Numbered from the stretch's first letter, positions 39,801 through 54,800 are shown. The stretch: 64,000 nucleotides of DNA from Patiria miniata (GCF_015706575.1 NW_024037062.1:7436811-7500810), one strand, 5' to 3'. Translations and numbers: made by a program. The notes: generated by a model from the sequence alone, not told the origin.

Positions 39801-42800
39801 ACCTGTGAGGGCAGAGATGGTTATGTGATTGAATTAGCTTTCTTGCGCCTAACAGGCAGCATCGAGCTGTATACTCCCCAGGGAGCTGAGATGGTATTTG
39901 GAATGTTCAATTGGCCCAATGATCGGGGGTAATAATATTGTAAAGTGCTTTGATCTTAGTTAAAAGCGCTATATAAGAACCCATTATTACTAGGTCAAAG
40001 GGAAATTTTGTACTATATTTAGATGCAGAATCAGGTTTTTTTGGTTTATTTTTAAAAAGTCATTGTAACTTACAAACATTTAAGTCAAGTGCATCACGAG
40101 ACCGCAAAAGTCCCCACAAGTCTTAGCTCTCGGCCAATCAAGATACAGAATCTGTGGGTCGGGTGATTTAATACATTCTATATTTTGCATTGTTCAGCGA
40201 AGTTGTCAAATCGTCTGCGTTTTTACGAAGGGACAAATTGGGCCACTGGGTGTTGAACAGTGGTTTTGAGAAAAACGGGTGATAAGTTGGTCACTTTTTG
40301 AAATGATTTTGCCTTTTTTTGGAGCACATGCCGACTAATTTTTGATTCAGAAAGTAAGCTGAGATGTTAAACTTAAAAGATGTACCCATTATATTTACAG
40401 TTCAATAGACCAGTTGATGGCAGAGAATAATCTCCGGAGAGATTTGTCTGTTCGTAAAAACCCCAAACCCCCAACCGTTTGTTGTTTTGGCAAACTGCCA
40501 ATACCCATTGCCCGAACCAGTTTGTGCGAATTCGTCTCTTTGTGAAAACCTAAAATTCCACGTGTGCGTTGTTTTACCCTGCACACAGGCTCGGTTCATC
40601 TCTTTGTGAAAACTTAAAGTCTACACACGCGTTGTTTTTGCCCCATATTGCAACATGATAGAGTTTGAATTTGTCTCTTCGTGAACACTGCAGGTGAAAT
40701 TTTCCCTACATTGAGTGTCATGATTTTGTTGATTTAAACCAAATTTTACCCAAAAACATTCGCGAAAATGTTTGTTGCTGTTCACTTCAGTGATTTCGGC
40801 CGAAAAAAGAACTTAGATTTGTGGGGGGTTTTTTTTTGGGGGGGGGCCTAATTCATCCCTTCATGAAAACGCTATTAACGAAATAACATACATGTAGCAT
40901 GTCCACTTTCGGTAGTCTGTACTTTAAAAAGCCTAACGTCGGATACTTCTCCAAGTGAAGGCTTCAATTCCCTAGTGCTTTCATACCAGTGTCATCAAGA
41001 GCGCACTCCAGCATCCAAACCCTTTTATACACCTCATCAATAGTTTTCTTTGTCTGTTTTTTTTTGTTCAATCAGCTGCCAAGCCAGTGCCAGAGAATAC
41101 ACAAGTTGGTAACGCACTTGAGTGCGAAGTTTGTAAACTTGTGATGGGAGAAATTGAAGTTCTGTTGAAGAAGAACGCTACGGAGGTACAGCGTTGTATT
41201 TATCAATTTCAAATATTTCAATTTATCAGATACTTTTCTTGAAAAAAAAATAAAAAGAGGCTAGAGTAGCATATCTTGAAAAATGCAGTTATCACTGTTT
41301 TTTTTTCATCTCAAGAGTGGTCAGTTTTGTTTTCTAAAAGTTCACAAAACAATTATTTGTTGCTGATGACAACAGTGAGGTTTTAAAAAATGTGAGAAAT
41401 CAGCTTTAAAGTTGCGTTCTCTGTGCTTTTTTGGAGTTTCATCCTGACAGTGTTGTTGACTTGAGTCGCTGACTCGGACTCAAGTCGGACTCGAGTCGCT
41501 ATTTTTTTGACTTGTGACTTGACTTGATTTGGGGAAAATGACTTGAGACTTGACTTGACTTGAACAAAAATATGACTTGTGACTTGACTTGACTCGAATA
41601 AATTTGACTTGCTGACATTTAAGTGTTTTTAAAGTTACGAAAAAATGCACTAGTATAATCGGTTGCAAAGAATGCAGATATACATACATGACATAGCGAA
41701 TTAGCAACCAGCATGCGATAGCTGGGCATCCTGAGCCTGCCACACGTCATGTACACGACTAGCACTATGCGTGTGTTATGGCGAAGTTTGTGCCGTGCCT
41801 AGTCTTAGTACCATCCGTTGTTATAGAGCGGTCATATCCATAGAGCCCATAGGCTACAGGTACACATTGAGTGGTTTAACGTAAGCGTGCTAAATACAAC
41901 TAGGGTTTAAACGATTGGAAAACGGCTGCTACCCCCAATCCACAATACAAAAAATTAAAAAATCACACCATGCATTAAACGGAAACGTTCGAAAGGACAT
42001 TTTGTCAGACATCCTTCAAACATTCAACATGATGGAACAAGTTTGAAAATATTATATCAAAATGCGTTTTTAAACTCTTCAGATACAAGGTGTTTGAGAG
42101 AAGATGTTTGAAAAGTATGATTTTTTAAAATCTTCTTAGGCCTACATAATGCATGCTGTGATCAACTCTATTTCCATCTCTACCCCGGCTCCGTCGTCGA
42201 ACACATAAACTGGTCCCCGTACGTTGTATGTGCATCTAATATTTTTTTCAAAATGACTCGAGACTTGAGTTGACTTGCTAAAATCTGACTTGGGACTTGA
42301 CTTGAAAAAAAATTACTTGGTTACAACTCTGCATCCTGAGAAACAAATTTCTTTGCTGAGATTTTCTTTTTTTGGCAATAAAAAAGTTATAAACTTAAAA
42401 TGAGACATGGACTGAAAAAAAATTGGGCCATGTTTAGTTTTTAAATTTAATTGTTCACTTTTGAATTATGATTCCATTATGGCGAGGTGAGCTGGTTCCC
42501 CACCCCACAATCAGTGTCGATATTGTATGGAGCGGAGCCAGTTTGCTCACAAAGCGGATGCGTTTGTGCCGAAAACAAAGATTTTTTGGTATCGGAGACA
42601 TAAAAAAAGTGAGGTTTTTGGGTTGGAATAGTTAAAACATGCAATGTGAAAATTTGTTGAAGACCAGGGCGAACTGGGCTTTACATCCTCCTATAAACTC
42701 ATCATTTTCCATTTGTTGTTGATCGTCATGTGCAGAAAGACATCGAGAAATTTCTGGACAACATCTGTAATGTCCTGCCCTCGAGTTTGAAGGATGCATG

Positions 42801-45800
42801 CGATGCTTTCGTCACAAAGTACACCACGGCGATTATTGATCTGCTGAAGTCGATTCCCGCAAATGGGATCTGCCAATACTTGGGGGTGTGCACCAGCTCA
42901 AGTGGTACGTACCAGTCGTTTTATGTTCTTTTCAACAAAGTTTGTCATCCAGTTAAGTACAGCTGGAAACACAGGTCAATTCATAAGTGAGTCGTGAGTC
43001 AAGTTATAAGTCAAATCACAAGTCAATTTCATATCAGTTCACATTTCAAATTACAAGTCAAAGCACTGCACAAGTCAAATCCCAGGTCAAATCACAAGTC
43101 ACATCACAAGTCAAATCATAAGTCAAATCCCAGGTCAAATCACAAGTCAATTCATAAGTCAAATCCCAGGTTAAATCACAAGTCAAATCACAAGTTAAAT
43201 TCGCAAGTCAAATCACAAGCCAAATCACTAGTCAAATCACAGGTCAAGTCACAAGTCAAATCTCCAGTCAAATCTCCAGTCAAATCACAAGTCAAATAAC
43301 AAGTCAAATCACAAGTCAAATTCCAGGTCATATCACAAGTTCAAATCGCAAACTTGTCAAATCACACTTCAAATCACAAGTCAAATCACAAGTCAAATCA
43401 CAAGTCAAATCAAAAGTCAAATCACAAGTCAAATCACAAGTCAAATAACAAGTCAGGTCACAAGTTAAATCACAAGTCAAATCACAAATCATGCCTCAAG
43501 TCAAATCACTAGTCAAATCACAAGCCATGACTTGCTTTACAAGCAGCATGATAAAGAAAACCCACAAAATGTTCCAAAGATAGATGACTTTATATTTTAT
43601 TTTCATGTTCAAAAATAACTGCTTCAAAAAACACTGAATTCCAATATATACAAATACAGCATACATGTATATGCATATAATTATGCAAGTTTTGTTAGGT
43701 AATTTATTTTCAGAATTACAAACAGGGCGACAATTTCTGAACTCTCTACACACAGGCCAAAAAAATATCTAAAAGTAAAATATCGTTGTTTCTTTTGTTT
43801 TCAGCTCCTCTCGTTCAGACAAATCTTGTTCATGTTGGAAGTTCTGTCCAGTGCGATATTTGTGAATATGTCATGGACCTACTTGATGTCTTAATCAAGG
43901 AAAACGCAACCAAGGTATTTTTATGGATGCCCATCTTTAATGGTCTATGACTGATTAAGTTTACAAGTTACAGTGAGGCCGGTTCAAAAGTGAACGCGAA
44001 GTCAGTCCTCAAAAGAACAGTCCTTACACATCTGGTGAATATACTTTTATTTTCAAGCAAACTTGAATCCTCGATACTGATTGGTTGATCCATGGCAACT
44101 ACAGTGTGATACACTCAACCAAAAAAGAAAGTCCCCCTATTTAACTCAAAAAGTACTGGGCATATCTTGCTCAAATTACGACTGATCAGAACAGAAATTT
44201 CTTAGCAGTCCAACCTTACTCATTGTTTGGCCCAAAACAGTGATAGTGTGTACAAAATTATGCAATTTAGGACAAGTGGTACCAACAAAAAGTCTTCGAC
44301 CCTCACGGGTACCCATTGATACTCCTGGGTGGAGAGAGGCAATTGTAGCTATTCTAAGCGTCTTACCCAAGGGCACAAACACCATGTTCCTGGCAGGATT
44401 CGAACCCACGCACCATCATGCGTGAGTCAAACACCGTATCACTGGACCATGGCGTTCTTTACACTCAAGGTGATAAATAAAACATACAATTTTGTCAGAG
44501 TTTCATGAAATGTAATGTTTCTTTTTCAACAAAATTTCACAACCACCATTCCGGCTATTTTTTTCTATCTCTCAGACGGATATTGAACATTTCTTGGAGA
44601 ATATCTGCGCTGTCTTACCGTCACAGTTGAAAACAGAGTGTGATATGTTTGTGAAAGAGTACGTTCCTGAGATCTTGCAACTTTTGGCAACATTCCCTCC
44701 CGATCAGATCTGTAAAGAGCTTGGACTTTGCACCAGTTCTAAAGGTAAGATCTACTCCACAAGAAAACCCTGATATTATGTCATTCATATATTCTTGATT
44801 TGGCAGCGATGTACGTGAGTCCATCACAAGTCCTCACAAGTTGGGGCGATCTGAACCGGGTACTTGAGTTCCCGACTGCTGATGTTGGACAATTAAAAAA
44901 GAGAAGTTTTGAATGCCATTTGTTGGGAATTCTTAAAATGAAAACCAGCAAGATGGAAACCTAAACAGATTTCATGTTTTTGTGCATTTTAACATGCGAC
45001 AGATGACGCTCGTCAAAGTTGCAGCTTACACCATGAAGCTATATAAAGCCCTTCAGACAACTTCTGGGATTTTAGTATTGGGGTTTGGTTTCTTATATGG
45101 GTACCTGGGTACTCGTGTTTTACTTCAATAGGGTATCTGGTTCCCGTACTATGCGTAAATGCACACCACTACTCACAAGTCCTCATACAGGTCTTCACGA
45201 GACCTCACAAGTCCATCGTAAGTCTTTGCAAGTCCTAACAAGTCATCATACAAGTCCTCACAGTACAGGCCCTCACAAGTCATCACAAGACCATGAACAG
45301 TACAAAACCCTCACCAGTCTTCACAAGCCCTCACAAGTCTTTACAAGCCCTTACAGGTCCACACAAGTCTTCACAGACCCTCAAAAGCCCTCATATGGTA
45401 CATGTCTTCACGAGACCACAGACGTCCGTCGTAAGTCTTTGCAATTCCTTACAAGTCCTCATACAAGGTCTTACAAACCCTCGCAAGTCATCACAATCCC
45501 ATGAACAGTGCAACCCCTCACCAGTCTTCACAAACCCTCACAGTACAGGTCAACATGAGTCCTCATCCACACAAGTCCTCACAGACCCTAAAATGTCCTC
45601 ATACAGGTCTTCACGAGACCACACAAAGTACAAAACCCTCACCAGTCTTCACGAGACCTCACAAGTCCATTGTAAGTCTTTGCAAGTCCTAACAAGTCAT
45701 TATACAAGTCCACACAGTACAAGCCCTCACAATTCATCACAAGTCTATGAACAGTACAAAACCCTCACCAGTCTTCACAAGCCCTCACAAGTCCTTACAA

Positions 45801-48800
45801 CCCCTTACAAATCCACACAAGTCCTCACAGACCCTAAAAAGTCCTCATACGGTACATGTCTTCACGAAACCACACAAGTCTGTCGTTAGTCTTTGCAAGT
45901 CCTTGCAATTCCTCATACAAGGTCCTACAACCCCTCACCAGTCTTCACAAGCCCTCACAGTACAGGTCCACATGAGTCCTCACAGGTCCACACAAGTCCT
46001 CACAGACCCAAAATGTCCTCATACAGGTCTTCACGAGACCACACAAAGTACAAAACCCTCACCAGTCATCACAAGCCCTCACAAGTCCATCACAAGTCCT
46101 TACAAGCCATCACAGGTCAACACAAGTCCCTACAGACCCTAAAAAGTCCTCAGATTTCCTCACAGGTCCTCATAAGTCAATCACAGTGTAGTTGCACAGT
46201 CCCAAGCCAAGTCACAGGGTGATCATATGAACTATTTTGAATAAGCATTTGTTTGTTATTTGTCATATTGTTTAAAGGGAATATACAACATTTGCAAACA
46301 TCAAAAAACAAAACTACCAAATTATTATGAAATACCTTACATGACTGTAAGGGCACCTTTGTGTGCTGACATTTTCAAGAGCAGTGGTATCTCTGTGTAA
46401 TTTTTTTTTTTTCAATGCTGGTTTGTCGACCAGCATTGACAAAAAATGGTTTAAAAAAAAAAAAAACTGATTTCACCATGAAAAGTTGCGCAAATCTCTA
46501 AATAGACCTTTCATAAAATTGGTCACTGCTCAGTCAACCCTGAATATAATGACATGACCAGGTCATTTTACAGAGGAGATTCAACCCTGACAGAGGATAT
46601 CTCCATTTGATTCACATGTGCCCTACTTCTGTTCCAATTAGCCATAATATCTCTGTTTCGGGTGTTTTTTATCCACCCTGTATAGTTTGAAGGACCCGAA
46701 CCCCCCCCCCCCCAAAAAAAAATTGGGATTTTTGCTGAATGCATTTGATTTTGACATTTTGTTTTTCTAGCTTCACTGGCTCAGTCAAATCATGTTCAGG
46801 TCGGAAGTTCTGTCGAGTGTGAGATTTGTGAAGAAACAATGGCTCTGCTGGAAGGCTTTCTCAAGCAAAACACAACCAAGGTAAAGTCCTCTTTTTCTGA
46901 CGGCGGTGTGAAACATGCCGTGTGCTTGAGCTGCTTATGTTTGTTAGTTGGTGGGTGGGTGGGTTGGTTGGTTGGTGGACACCTTACTCGACCATACAAC
47001 TCAAATATTACAGCTTTGCATTCGAAGACCGGTTTCGCAAACACTTTTGCGCATGCATCCTATCGGTGGTTTTGTTGTTATTTTAAAAATAGGTCGACGG
47101 ACACTTTTTTGGGACATACTGTATAAAACCATACAGTGCTGTGCCAGTTTTGAATGCCAAAAAGGAATAGTATTATTTATATCAAGCTTCCAGTAATAAA
47201 AAATAAATCAGCGTATTGTCATGATTGTATGCTCTCGTAAAAAGTACCCGGATGACTGCAATATTATTTTTGATATTGCAGTCATTTTCGAAGATGCCCA
47301 CACAGCCTAGAGCACAGAAATTCACAGTTGTCAACCAGTCAACAGAGCGAAATGCACGGTACCATCGCGCTTTCATGTGGACGCAGCGCACAGTACTTGT
47401 AGGGTATCTGCGCATGTTGTCAACAACCAAAATGGCAGCTTCGAGCGGCACAAAATGTTCTTCGGTAAAGCAGAGAATAATTCAATGAAATTTGAGAAAT
47501 AAAGACAGCGTCCTGAAATCTATTTGTTGCGGATTCGCTGATTACTTAGGCGAGACAAACGCATCTTGACCTCTATGTTTTGACCAATTAGCGGCCCTTT
47601 CTATGTCGGGTCTTTCGTCATTCACCTTTGTCGCATCTAGACATGGATAGAAATAACCCTGTGTATACAGCAACAAAGGCCCTGGTCATGCGCTATTATG
47701 TTACGTGACACATGCGTGAGCGGCTGTTGTTGCATTACAATACACTGGTTTCGAATTGACCAATCACAGTTTTGGTCCTGATTTGGGAATGAAATGACAT
47801 CACGATTTGGTAAAGTCGACTTCGATTGGCTGGAGCATGGCTTGCATATATCTGCATGTCTAGACATATCAGACATTATACAGGGGACTCTTGGCTCGGT
47901 GGATAACGGGAGAAACTCAGACTAGATCAAGTCAGCCTAATATTAAGTAATAATAATAAAATTGATCATCTTTTTTTCAGGGATACAAGAATATATTGCA
48001 CTCGTCTTTGACTCATGCAATATTGTTACAGCTCGTGCAATACATTCTTGTATCCCCCTCAAAACCATCCCATATTATAATAATAATAATACCGAAGTCT
48101 TATATAGTGCATGTATCTACCAACAATTAGGTACTCAAGGCGCTGGAAATTATGTCTAAGTTAGAGACAGGTAAATGAAGTACATGAGAAATGTGAGACC
48201 CATTATGTAGCACCTTATAAGGGTTTACAAGGTGCTGCGGCGCATTAAGCAGCCACTGCCAGAAACACCGGGGCAAACCCCTTCTCTTAGCGATAAGTGT
48301 TACTGGGTTCTTTAACGTGCATTACACAACGCACACGACCTACGGCTTTACGTCCAATCCGAAGGACAAAGCAATAATGGTAAAGTGCCTTGCTCAAGAG
48401 CATAAGCACCATATGTTCCCACGGCCAGCATTCAAGTGCAGTTTTGGCCATTACAGTGACTGAAGGGTTAGCCTTTCCTTCTTTTCTTTAAAAGGTATAT
48501 TGAGATCACTTTTTACAAGTAAAATCCCTCTCTAACAATATATTACATGCGAGGACTGACTTTTTGATGTTACCATTTAAAGCTGTTTCAACAAAACTGT
48601 TTGATTTCTCTTGCAGGCGGATATTGAGAACTTCTTAGTGCATATCTGCGATATCTTACCCTCACAGTACAAAACAGAGTGCGATATGTTTGTGAAACAG
48701 TACGTTCCTGAGATCTTGCAACTGTTGTCTACGTATCCTACCGATGAGATCTGTAAATTGCTTGGACTTTGCACAAGTTCCAAAGGTAAGAATTACTCCA

Positions 48801-51800
48801 CAAAAAGCCCTGATATGTGTAATGACAAGTTCTCATTTAGGTTTTCACAAGTCCTACAGGTCCTCATATCCTAATATAAGTCCTCACAAGTCCGTAGGTT
48901 GTCAGAAGCCCTCACAAGTCACCAGAGAGGTCATAACAAGGCCTTATATAGGTCCTCACAATTCCTACAAGGTCTTCATACAGTTCGTTAAATGTCCACA
49001 CAAGTCCTAAAACAGGCTCTTACAATTCCTCGCAAGGCCTAATTAGCCCTCGCAAGTCATAGAGGCTCATACATGTAAGTCCTCACAAGCCCTCACAATT
49101 GCACGTCCTTACAAGCTAGAAGTCAAACAGGCCCTCCCAAATCCTGACTGGTCCTCAAACAGGTCCTCACAAGTCCTCACAAGGCCACAAGTCCTCTTAA
49201 AGGCCCTCTCAAGTCCTCACAAGCCCTTACAAGTCCTTGTACAAGTCCATCACAAGTCCTCTCACAGTTCCTCAAACAGGCTCTCACAAGTCCTAACAAG
49301 TCCTCATACAAGTCCTCACACAAGTCCTCACAAGCCCTTATCTGCCAGTCATATGTGATTTTTGGCCAAATGCATTCAGAACCAATTGCGCGTGCTACAA
49401 TGCATCTTTTTTAGTTCACCCATCTTTTATTCTACTTGTGAAAGAAAAGCATACAGTTTTCAAATAAAAAGCAGCTGCCCACATCAAAACTTTTAATAGG
49501 GTAATAAATGATTGCTTTTCGTATTTTATTTTTAGGTCCCGTGGCTCAGTCACATCCTGTTCTGGTTGGAAATGCCATCGAGTGTGAGATTTGTGAATAT
49601 GTAACGGGCCTGCTTGATGCCTTTCTTAAGGAGAATAGAACCAAGGTACTTTGTTTTGGTGTCTCTTTCATGATCTTCATGTATAACTAAAGGGATAAAT
49701 ATGTGCTTGGCCGGTCCTCACAAGCCTTAAGTTGTCCTCACAAGCCCTCACAAATCTTTATACAAGTCCATCTCAAGTCCTCACACATGTTCTCACAGTT
49801 CCAAGGACATTATCAGCATCCAAGCCCCTAGCCAGTTATAAACCTAGTTGTTTAATACCAGCCAAGCACGTATTTATTCCCATTCATAAAGACCTTTTGA
49901 AAACTAAATGTTCTGGCTACCTTTTCATTCTTTGCAGGCGGATGTTGAACATTTCTTGGACAATATCTGCGATATCTTACCCTCACAGTACAAAACAGAG
50001 TGTGATATGTTTGTGAAAGAGTACGTTCCTGAGATCTTGCAACTTTTGGATACATACCCTCCTGACCAGATTTGTAAACTTATCAAACTTTGCAGCAGTG
50101 CAAAAGGTAAGTTTTACCCCTTCAAAAAACCCCTGATATTTTGTCAGTATTATATTCTTGGTTTGATGTCGTTGAGTCCATCACAAGTCCTCACACGTCC
50201 CCATTCAAGTCTGTGGAAGTCCATCGCAAGATTTCACAAGTCCTCCCAGGTCCTTGAGAGTCGTACATGTGTCCCCAAAAGTCCTCATACAAGTCTTTAC
50301 ACGTCCTTAAAAGTCTTCAAAAGTCCTCATACATGAACATATCCTCATACAATTACTCGCAAGTCCACCACGCGCCTTGACAAGTCCTCAAAAGTATTCA
50401 CAAGTCATCATACCAATCCCCACAAGTCTTCACACAGGCTTAAAGAAGTCCACAGGCCTCATACTAGCCCTCACAAGTCCTCCAAAGCCCTAACACGTCC
50501 TCACTAGCCCTTACAAGTCTGGTTACAAGTTCTCATACATGTCCTCACAGTTCCTCATACAGGCCCTTATCAGTCCTCACAAGCCATAACTTGTCCTCAC
50601 AAGCCAAATATGCAATTCCATCACAATTCCTTATACATGTTCTCACAGTTCCTCAAACAGGCCCTCACAAGTCCTAACAAGTCCTCATACAAGTCCTCAC
50701 AAGCCCTTTTATGCCAGTCATATGCGATTTTGGCTGAATACATTCAGCACCATTTGCCACCCTTCAATTGTGCTACGATGCATCTTTTAAGTACTGTTCA
50801 CCCATCTTTTATATTATTCTACTTTTGAAAGAAAAGCATTCAATTTTCAAATAAAAAGCAGCCGCCCACATCTAAACTTTTAATGGGGTAATAAACGATT
50901 GCTTTTCGTGTTTTGTTTTTAGCTCCCGTGGCTCAGTCACGGCCTGTTCTGGTTGAAAATGCCATCGAGTGTGAGATTTGTGAATATGTAACGGGCCTGC
51001 TTGATGCCTTCCTCAAGAAGAATAGAACTAAGGTACTTTGTTTTGGTGTCTATCTTTCATAATTTTCATGTATAACTAAAGGAATAAATATGTGCTTGGT
51101 CGGTCCTCACAAGCCCTAAGTTGTCATCACAAGCCCTCACAAATCTTTATACAAGTCCATCTCAAGTCCTCATACATGTTCTCACAGTTCCAAGGACATT
51201 ATCAGTATCCAAGCTCCTAGCCAGTTATAAACCTAGTTGTTTAATACCAGCCAAGCACATATTTATTCCCATTCATAAAGACCTTTTGAAAACTAAATGT
51301 CACAACCCCTGTTCCGGCTACCTTTTCTTTCTTTGCAGGCTGATGTTGAACATTTCTTGGACAATATCTGCGATATCTTACCCTCACAGTACAAAACAGA
51401 GTGTGATATGTTTGTGAAAGAGTACGTTCCTGAGATCTTGCAACTTCTGGATACATACCCTCCTGACCAGATTTGTAAACTTATCAAACTTTGCAGCAGC
51501 AGCAGTGCAAAAGGTAAGTTTTAACCCTTCAAAAAAACCCTGATATTTTGTCAGAATTATATTCTTGGTTTGATGTAGTTGAGTCCATCACAAGTCCTCA
51601 CAAGTCCCCATTCAAGTCTGTGGAAGTCCATCGCAAAATTTAACAAGTCCTCCCAGGTCCTTGAGAGTCGTACATGTGTCCCCAAAAGTCCTCATACAAG
51701 TCTTTACACGTCCTTAAAAGTCTTCAGAAGTCCTCATACAAGATCTCAAAAGTCCTCATACATGAACATATCCTCATACAATTACTCGCAAGTCCACCAC

Positions 51801-54800
51801 GCGCCTTGACAAGTCCTCAAAAGTATTCACAAGTCATCATACCAATCCCCACAAGTATTCACACACTGGCTCAAAGAAGTCCACAGGCCTCATACAGTCC
51901 CTCACAAGTTCTCCAAAGCCCTAACACGTCCTCACAAGCCCTTACAAGTCTGGTTACAAGTCCTCATACATGTTCTCACAGTTCCTCATACAGGCCCTTA
52001 TCAGTCCTCACAAGCCATAAGGCGAGCCCTCAAATTAGAATCCCTCCCCGGACCGTTCGGGGTTAAGCCCGCCCAGTATGTTGAAGGGATTGGGACCTTG
52101 CATGGAACCGATTGGCTTGAATTAACTCCACCAGGCTTCCACACCATGGCTCTGGCTCATCATGAAGGAACCAATTTGCGACGCGCTAATCCTCCAGTAG
52201 GCAACAATGACTGTGATGAGCTTCATAGAAGTTGCCACTGGAAATCCCAGCGGGCCAAAGAATCCTCCAACAATGGCCAGACTTCAATTTATGTTGCCTA
52301 TTGTGAAACCCTGAGTCACCAATTTGGACCGATTGGGGCGTCACGCTTCAGTGACCGGGTGGCTTCTGGCTTCATACCGATTGGGGTGAAAGAAATTAGC
52401 ATACCGGACCCGGTACCCGAAAGGTCTGTTATCTGATGGCTCGCCTAACTTGTCCTCACAAGCCAAATATGCAATTCCATCACAATTCCTCATACATGTT
52501 CTCACAGTTCCTCAAACAGGCCCTCATAAGTCCTAACAAGTCCTCATACAAGTCCTCACAAGCCCTTTTATGCCAGTCATATGCGATTTTGGCTGAATAC
52601 ATTCAGCACCATTTGCCACCCTTCAATTGTGCTACTTTTGAAAGAAAAGCATTCAATTTTCAAATAAAAAGCAGCCGCCCACATCTAAACTTTTAATGGG
52701 GTAATAAATGATTGCTTTTCTTGTTTTGTTTTTAGCTCCCGTGGCTCAGTCACGTCCTGTTCTGGTTGGAAATGCCATCGAGTGTGAGATTTGTGAATAT
52801 GTAACAGGCCTGCTTGATGCCTTTCTCAAGAAGAATAGAACTAAGGTACTTTGTTTTGGTGTCTATCTTTCATAATCTTCATGTATAACTAAAGGAATAA
52901 ATATGTGCTTGGCCGGTCCTCACAAGCACTAAGTTGTCCTCACAAGCCTCCAAGAGTCTTTATACAAGTCCATCTCAAGTCCTCATACATGTTCTCACAG
53001 ATCCAAGGACATTATCAGCATCCAAGCACCTAGCCAGTTATAAACCTACTTGTTTTAATACAGGCCAAACACATATTTATTCCCATTTATAAAAACCTTT
53101 TAAAAACTAAATGTCACAACCCCTGTTCCGGCTACCTTTTCATTCTTTGCAGGCGGATGTTGAACATTTCTTGGACAATATCTGCGGTGTCTTACCCTCA
53201 AAGTACAAAACAGAGTGTGATATGTTTGTGAAAGAGTACGTTCCTGAGATCTTGCAACTTCTGGATACATACCCTCCTGACCAGATTTGTAAACTTATCC
53301 AACTTTGCACCAGTGCAAAAGGTAAGTTATACCCCTTCAAAAAACCCTGATATTTTGTCAGTATTATATTCTTGGTTTGATGTAGTTGAGTCCATCACAA
53401 GTCCTCACAAGTCCACACAAGTCCCCATTCAAGTCCATGGAAGTCCATCACAAGATTTCACAATTCTTCCCAGGTCCTTGAGAGTCGTACATGTGTCCCC
53501 AAAAGTCCTCATACAAGTCTTTACACGTCCTTAAAAGTCTTCAGAAATTCTCATACAAGATCTCAAAAGTCCTCATACATGAACATATCCTCATACAATT
53601 ACTCTGAAGTCCACCACACGCCTTGACAAGTCCTCAAAAGTATTTACAAGTCATCATACCAATCCCCACAAGTCTTCACACAGGCTCAAAGAAGTCCACA
53701 GGCCCTCTTGAGTCTTGATACAAGGCCTCAAAAGTCCTCACTTCCTCACAAGTCCCCGTACATGTCCCCATACAGGTCAGGCTATATGTATATTCTTAGT
53801 TAGGTAGTGATGCAGTTGAGTCTATCACAAGTCCTTACACATGTCCTTTGAATTTCATCACAATATTTCACAACTCCTCTGAAGTCCTCTGAAGTCCTTA
53901 TACGTCTCCAGAAGTCCAACACAAGTCCTCCCAGGTCCTTGAGAGTCGTACATGTGTCTCCAAAAGTCCTCATACAAATCTTTACACGTCGTTAAAAGTC
54001 TTCAGAAGTCCTCATACAAGATCTCAAAAGTCCTCATACATGAACATGTCCTCATCAGTCTTAATAGAAGGCCTCAAAAGTCCCCACTCTTCACAAGTCC
54101 TTGTACATGTCCTCATACAGGCGAGGTCATTTAGTATATTCTTGTTTTGGCAGCGATGTAGTTGAGTCCATCACAAGTCCTCATACGGGTCCTTGGAAGT
54201 CCTTCACAAAAATTCACAAGTCCTCTTAAGTCTTTGAAAGACCTTATATGTCCTCAAACATCCTCATACAAGTCTTTACAAGTCATAAGTCTTTGTAGGT
54301 CCTCAAAATTTCTCATACAAGATCTCAACAGTCCTCATAAGAATATGTCCTCTTACAAATTCTCCCAAGTCCATTACAAGCCTTTAAAGGTCCTCGCAAG
54401 TCCATCACAAGCCTTTGCAGGTCCTCGCAAGTCCTCACACAAGTCCTCACAAGCTCCCACAAGCCATTCCCAAGTGATTTTTTGCCAAATACATGTAGAA
54501 CCGATTGCTATCCTGCAATTTTTAATATGTCTCTTTTTAGTACTGCCCCAACCATTTATTTTAGTTTTGCAAAAGACAGTGAGGTAATAGATAATTGATT
54601 TTCACATTTTGTTTTAGCTGCTGTGGCTCAGACAAATCATGTTCAGATCGGAAGTTCCGTCGAGTGCGAAATTTGTGATGAAGTCATGAAGCTGCTGGAT
54701 GTCTTTCTCAAGGAAAACAGAACCACGGTATTTTTTGCTATGATTGTGGATGGTCTGTCTTGTGACATATTTGAGACTTTCTGGCAAACTAGGCAGAGGT

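Noticed and set aside
45085-46222. Long Ser/Pro/His-rich frames (up to 198 codons)
   Set aside because: Readings of the 10-bp CCTCACAAGT array; the flanking exons 26 and 27 join without them.
52098-52436. 112-codon frame in the TA-flanked insertion
   Set aside because: Kept only as part of the mobile element. No recognisable domain, and the element is too short to be autonomous.
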